NCBI GenBank assembly: GCA_964447445.1
Contig: CAYUSW010000056.1
Span: 1 to 8,737, forward strand
DNA length: 8,737 bases
From: CAIOGO01 sp964447445
Lineage (GTDB): Bacteria; Bipolaricaulota; Bipolaricaulia; UBA7950; UBA9294
Direction: 5' to 3'
Each line of letters opens with the position of its first letter. Within the stretch, counting starts at the first letter, position 1. A program made the translations under genes and the position numbers. The notes under the pieces were generated by a model. The model did not search any database. It was not told the DNA's origin and worked only from the letters and a program-made list of their open reading frames with translations. Of this stretch, positions 5,947-8,737 are shown piece by piece.

Positions 5947-6414
5947 CTATGAACTGGGCGTCCCGCTGGCGCTCCGGATGGTGTGCTTGCCGCGACGGTC
6001 CATCCACGTGATGGTGGCCCAGAACGTCATACTGAGAGGCGACGCTGTCGGATCCTCATACGTCGACGTGAACACCTGGGCCGCGCCGCGGAACGTGAAG
6101 GTCTCCGTCTTGTGCGTGCCGCACGGAGCGGACCAGTCGACGCGGATCTGGATCGGCATGTCGCCCTCGGTCCCGACTTGCGTTGCCTCAAACGTGCACG
6201 CAAGCGATGAGGCGCCGTGGCCTCCCACGGGGTCATCCAGGATCACGATGTCGGCCGCGATAGGCAGGGATGTAGGCCCCGGCCCAGGGCCAGGCCCCGG
6301 CCCCGTTCCGATGCCGGACGTGGGGCTGCAGCCGAAGGATGCGAGGAGAAGCGCGGCGGGCGCCACGAGGAAGAGGGCACGCCGGAGCCGCGTGACGGTC
6401 ATCTTGGGTCTCAT
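5947..6414 (-). CDS. Small secreted lipoprotein with Gly-Pro linker
   Basis: A 155-residue exported protein of unrecognised family. Residues 1-28 form a signal peptide (RLRR, then LFLVAPAALLLASFG), followed by C29. The lipobox S-F-G-C is not canonical because position -3 is usually L, V or I, so lipidation is likely but not certain. Five Gly-Pro repeats (38-47) tether the remainder, a beta-rich domain of about 100 residues with C73 and C98 (LACTFEATQVG, APCGTHKTETFTF, FWATITWMDRRGKHTIR) that looks like a small immunoglobulin-like sandwich; this is inference. The ATG at 6414 has GGAGG six bases upstream. It starts 11 bases after the OB-fold gene ends, so it is very likely in the ABC operon and may be an accessory of that system. 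Confidence 0.75.
   Translation of the reverse strand: MRPKMTVTRLRRALFLVAPAALLLASFGCSPTSGIGTGPGPGPGPGPTSLPIAADIVILDDPVGGHGASSLACTFEATQVGTEGDMPIQIRVDWSAPCGTHKTETFTFRGAAQVFTSTYEDPTASPLSMTFWATITWMDRRGKHTIRSASGTPSS
6275..6304 (-). repeat. Hexanucleotide-type repeat encoding the Gly-Pro linker
   Basis: A run of near-identical 6-base units (variants of ggccccggcccaggg on the plus strand) encodes the five Gly-Pro dipeptides of the lipoprotein. Such tracts can gain or lose units in steps of six, which would change linker length without a frameshift. Confidence 0.7.
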
Positions 6415-6425
6415 GAAGGTCCTCC

Positions 6426-6962
6426 CTACGACTTAACGAACTGCCACCCGTCTGGTTCTTCGATGACAAGCTGGGGCCGGGGCGAGGAGTGGAAGGTTCC
6501 GACCACCTGAATGGTCTTGCCGACCTTCCCGAGCGGGATCAATCGATCCTTTCCCCTTCCCTCGAGTTGGACGGAAAGAACGCCCGTGCCATCGTCGAGT
6601 GCAATCTCGCATCCTGCCGTGCACTGCGTCAGGATTGTGCCCTTGAGGGCGATCGACTTCCCTTCATAGGCAGCGGCACTCTGGATCAGTTCGTCGACCG
6701 TCGGAGTTGTCGAGAGCGTGGCCGAGCCGGAGGCGGGCGCGGTCACTGGCTGCTCCGGCTGTGCCGCTCCTGCGGTCACGGGGGTCGCCGAGGCGGCCGG
6801 CGCTGCCGTGGCGGTCGTGTCGGAACTCCCTTTCGCACTGCTGGTCGTGACGACGGCTGCTGAAACGATCGAGGACTCGCGGGGCCGGAACTCCATGAAG
6901 GCGACGACGGCTCCCGCAGCCGCCAGAAGGCCGACCAGGACCCAAATCACTGTCTTGCTCAT
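6426..6962 (-). CDS. Membrane-anchored OB-fold-like protein of the ABC operon
   Basis: A 178-residue protein with one N-terminal membrane helix (residues 5-22), a long Ala/Thr/Ser/Pro-rich linker of low complexity (about 32-87) and a C-terminal domain at about 88-178. The domain reads as an OB-type barrel: YEGKSIALKGTIL, EIALDDGTGVLSVQL, then a GKTIQVVGTF strand, the pattern of bacterial OB-fold nucleic-acid-like or heme/metal chaperone domains. A C114-x3-C118 pair lies in the first turn and could bind metal or form a disulfide. With one uncleaved helix the domain should face outside. The ATG at 6962 overlaps the ATPase stop in an ATGA and follows a GGGAG, so translation is coupled to the transporter. 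This argues for a role as a partner of the permease. Molecular function is not known. Confidence 0.78.
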   Translation of the reverse strand: MSKTVIWVLVGLLAAAGAVVAFMEFRPRESSIVSAAVVTTSSAKGSSDTTATAAPAASATPVTAGAAQPEQPVTAPASGSATLSTTPTVDELIQSAAAYEGKSIALKGTILTQCTAGCEIALDDGTGVLSVQLEGRGKDRLIPLGKVGKTIQVVGTFHSSPRPQLVIEEPDGWQFVKS

Positions 6963-7618
6963 TGCACTCTCCCATCGTGAATCGTGACGTGTGCCGTTGC
7001 GCGAGCGGCAACCGAGGCGTCATGCGTGACGACAACCAGGGCAAGCCCCCGCGCGTCGTGAAGACATTCCATGAGTTGCAGAACGCTCTTTCCGGACTCG
7101 GAGTCAAGACTGCCCGTCGGCTCATCTGCAAGAAGGATGTCCGGTGAGTTGACGAGAGCTCGGGCGATCGCGCAGCGCTGCTGCTCGCCGCCCGAGAGCT
7201 GTGACGGGTAGTTCAGCTCCTTGCCGCAAAGGCCGACGTCGGCCAGAGCGGCCCGGGCCAGCTCTACTCGTCCTTTGACGCGCGCCAGCTCGAGTGGCAG
7301 GAGCACGTTTTGGACCGCGGTCATCGCGTCGTTCAGGTAGAACTGCTGAAAGACAAAGCCGATTCGATCCCTTCGCACGCGGCTCAGTTGTGCGTCGGAC
7401 AGCCTCTCGATCGCGACGCCATCTACGAGCACGGAACCCGACGTCGGGCGGTCGAGGCATCCGACGAGATGAAGAAGCGAGGACTTGCCGGATCCGGACG
7501 GGCCGACGATCGAGATGAAGTCGCCGCTAGCGACCCGGAAGTCAACGTCGCGGACTGCCGTGAACCGTGTGCCGTTCTGACCATACTCCTTCGATACGTT
7601 CTTCAGTTCGACGATCAT
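6959..7618 (-). CDS. ABC transporter ATPase, LolD/MacB type
   Basis: A complete 219-residue nucleotide-binding subunit that would power the adjacent permease from the cytoplasmic face. It has Walker A GPSGSGKS (39-46), a Q-loop at FVFQQFYLND (88-97), the signature LSGGEQQR (141-148), Walker B DILLADEP (160-167) with catalytic E166, the D-loop SLD, and the switch H199 in VVTHD. The sequence around the Q-loop and the D-E-P-T-G-S-L-D stretch are typical of the LolD/MacB/FtsE group that works with four-helix FtsX-type permeases by mechanotransmission rather than substrate passage. The ATG at 7618 overlaps the permease stop by ATGA, with a GAGGG just before it. The gene in turn overlaps the OB-fold gene in the same way, so the three are a translationally coupled set. 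Confidence 0.95.
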   Translation of the reverse strand: MIVELKNVSKEYGQNGTRFTAVRDVDFRVASGDFISIVGPSGSGKSSLLHLVGCLDRPTSGSVLVDGVAIERLSDAQLSRVRRDRIGFVFQQFYLNDAMTAVQNVLLPLELARVKGRVELARAALADVGLCGKELNYPSQLSGGEQQRCAIARALVNSPDILLADEPTGSLDSESGKSVLQLMECLHDARGLALVVVTHDASVAARATAHVTIHDGRVQ

Positions 7619-8733
7619 AGTTCCCTCAGAGCGCGGATGGGTTGAACCCGGGTAGCCAACATGGCGGGGTAGACCGCGGCCACGGTGCCGACGGCAACGG
7701 CCACCGCGAGACAGATCCCAACGAACGCAAGCGAGTACTGCGGGAGCGCTTCGAGCCCGAGGCCGCTCGCTCGTGGCAAGAGAAGCGTGGCCAGGTACCC
7801 GGCGGCGAGGCCGACGAGGCCGCCGACGGCGGACACGGTGACGGACTCGTAGAGGAACAGGTTGAACACTTCGCGGCGAGTTGCGCCGACCGCCCGTAGG
7901 AGTCCGATGTCGCGGCGTCTCTCCTGGACCGACATGATCATCGTGTTCATCGTGGTGAAGACCCCAACCGCGATGGCGATTCCCGCGATGAGGATCATCG
8001 TCTGGCGCACCGTGGCAAGGATGCCGACCAACGTGTCGAATACTTCGTTCGGGGGCACGGCCTGGACGCCCATCATGTGGCCAAGCGTGGACCGCGTCTC
8101 CGAGACCCGCGACACGTCGGCCGTACGCACGAGGACGGCCGAGATCTTCCCCTGAAGCGCCAGGACGCGTTGTGCCTCGGCGAGCGGGAGGAAGACGAAC
8201 GTGTCGTCGCGTCCACCGGTCACGGGAAGCACCTTCGCAACCTGAATCGTGATCGGGGCGTAGAGACTGATCTGGATCGAGTCGCCGACCGCGAGTTTGA
8301 GATCGGCCGCCGCCTTGCTGCCGACGACGGCGCCTTCGAATGTGGTCAGATCCCAGTGCTTCAGAGCCGCCGTCTGGATATCGGTTCCGTAGATGGGCGT
8401 GAGGGTTCCGTTCACCTTGGCGCGGCCGACGACGGCGGGCGCGGCGATGTCGACGTTGTCCACGGCACGGAACTCCGCCAGAGAGCTCTCGTCGATGTAC
8501 TCTATCGTGTCGGCGCCCTGCATCAGAGACAGCGTGAGCGAGTACGGGCAGCCGACGGGCAGCACGATGATGTGAGCTCCGAGGCTGTCGAGCTCGCGTT
8601 CGAGCGCGGACGCAATGCCGGCACTGAATGACAGCAATGCGAACAAGGTCGCGACCCCGACCGCAATCCCGCCAACGGTCAGTGCGAGCCGCGCCTTGCG
8701 GCGCTTCAGGTTCGCCCAGAGGATCCAGTTCAT
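7615..8733 (-). CDS. FtsX/MacB-like ABC permease
   Basis: A 372-residue permease of the FtsX/MacB (DUF214) family with four membrane helices: about 16-36, 242-265, 298-319 and 334-352. A large extracytoplasmic domain between helices 1 and 2 forms the MacB periplasmic core. The ERRRDIGLLRAVGATRREV segment (271-289) after helix 2 is the conserved cytoplasmic coupling region that meets the ATPase. Just after helix 1, LPVGCPYSLTL (58-68) contains a single cysteine (C62) in a G-C-P-Y motif, which I recall from one branch of these permeases but whose role is unknown to me. The ATG at 8733 lies four bases from the window edge, preceded by AGGA, so upstream signals and possibly another operon gene are out of view. 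Its substrate is unassigned. Confidence 0.92.
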   Translation of the reverse strand: MNWILWANLKRRKARLALTVGGIAVGVATLFALLSFSAGIASALERELDSLGAHIIVLPVGCPYSLTLSLMQGADTIEYIDESSLAEFRAVDNVDIAAPAVVGRAKVNGTLTPIYGTDIQTAALKHWDLTTFEGAVVGSKAAADLKLAVGDSIQISLYAPITIQVAKVLPVTGGRDDTFVFLPLAEAQRVLALQGKISAVLVRTADVSRVSETRSTLGHMMGVQAVPPNEVFDTLVGILATVRQTMILIAGIAIAVGVFTTMNTMIMSVQERRRDIGLLRAVGATRREVFNLFLYESVTVSAVGGLVGLAAGYLATLLLPRASGLGLEALPQYSLAFVGICLAVAVAVGTVAAVYPAMLATRVQPIRALREL

Positions 8734-8737
8734 TCCT

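Noticed and set aside
5178..6011. Long plus-strand open frame (277 codons) opposite the PLP enzyme gene
   Set aside because: It is antisense to a gene with a complete set of family motifs; its translation is low-complexity with no recognisable domain, as expected of a GC-rich shadow frame.

Overview
This is a GC-rich (clearly above 60% by eye), tightly packed bacterial chromosome segment. Strong Shine-Dalgarno sites, lipoprotein signal peptides and a LolD/MacB-type ABC exporter point to a bacterium that places proteins outside the cytoplasmic membrane. The several Fe-S proteins would suit an anaerobe or an uncultivated candidate lineage. Nothing in the window fixes the phylum. There are no rRNA, tRNA, CRISPR, transposase or phage genes.

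Layout. Positions 1-98 hold a cluster of inverted repeats, one a perfect 12-bp stem, just past the stop of a minus-strand gene for a lipoprotein of the endonuclease/exonuclease/phosphatase fold (108-1115). A roughly 210-bp divergent intergenic region follows. A plus-strand run of four genes comes next (1327-3752): a tubby/LURP-one-like membrane-associated protein, a DUF1801 protein, a class I SAM-dependent methyltransferase and a multi-cluster 4Fe-4S protein. Gaps between them are 19-62 bases, so they are probably one operon.

From 3768 to the right edge everything is on the minus strand. In transcription order from the right edge there is a four-gene cassette: an FtsX/MacB-type permease, its ATPase, a membrane-anchored OB-fold-like protein and a small lipoprotein. 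The first three are joined by two ATGA start/stop overlaps. An 8-amino-7-oxononanoate synthase/2-amino-3-ketobutyrate CoA ligase family PLP enzyme follows, then a 52-residue two-helix membrane protein, then an unusual uracil-DNA glycosylase-superfamily protein that converges on the Fe-S gene.

How the genes work together. The clearest functional unit is the ABC cassette. Two energy-coupled core proteins are encoded with two extracytoplasmic accessory proteins, and cysteine motifs occur in the outward-facing parts of both the permease and the OB-fold protein. This suggests envelope export or a metal/redox role. The 52-residue gene has a good candidate promoter and an excellent ribosome binding site, and it lies in the same reading frame as the glycosylase-like gene, separated by one TAG and a short spacer. 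The plus-strand operon has no evident common pathway. The most worthwhile leads are the ABC cassette, the small gene plus glycosylase pair, the 17-cysteine Fe-S protein and the repeat cluster at the left edge.
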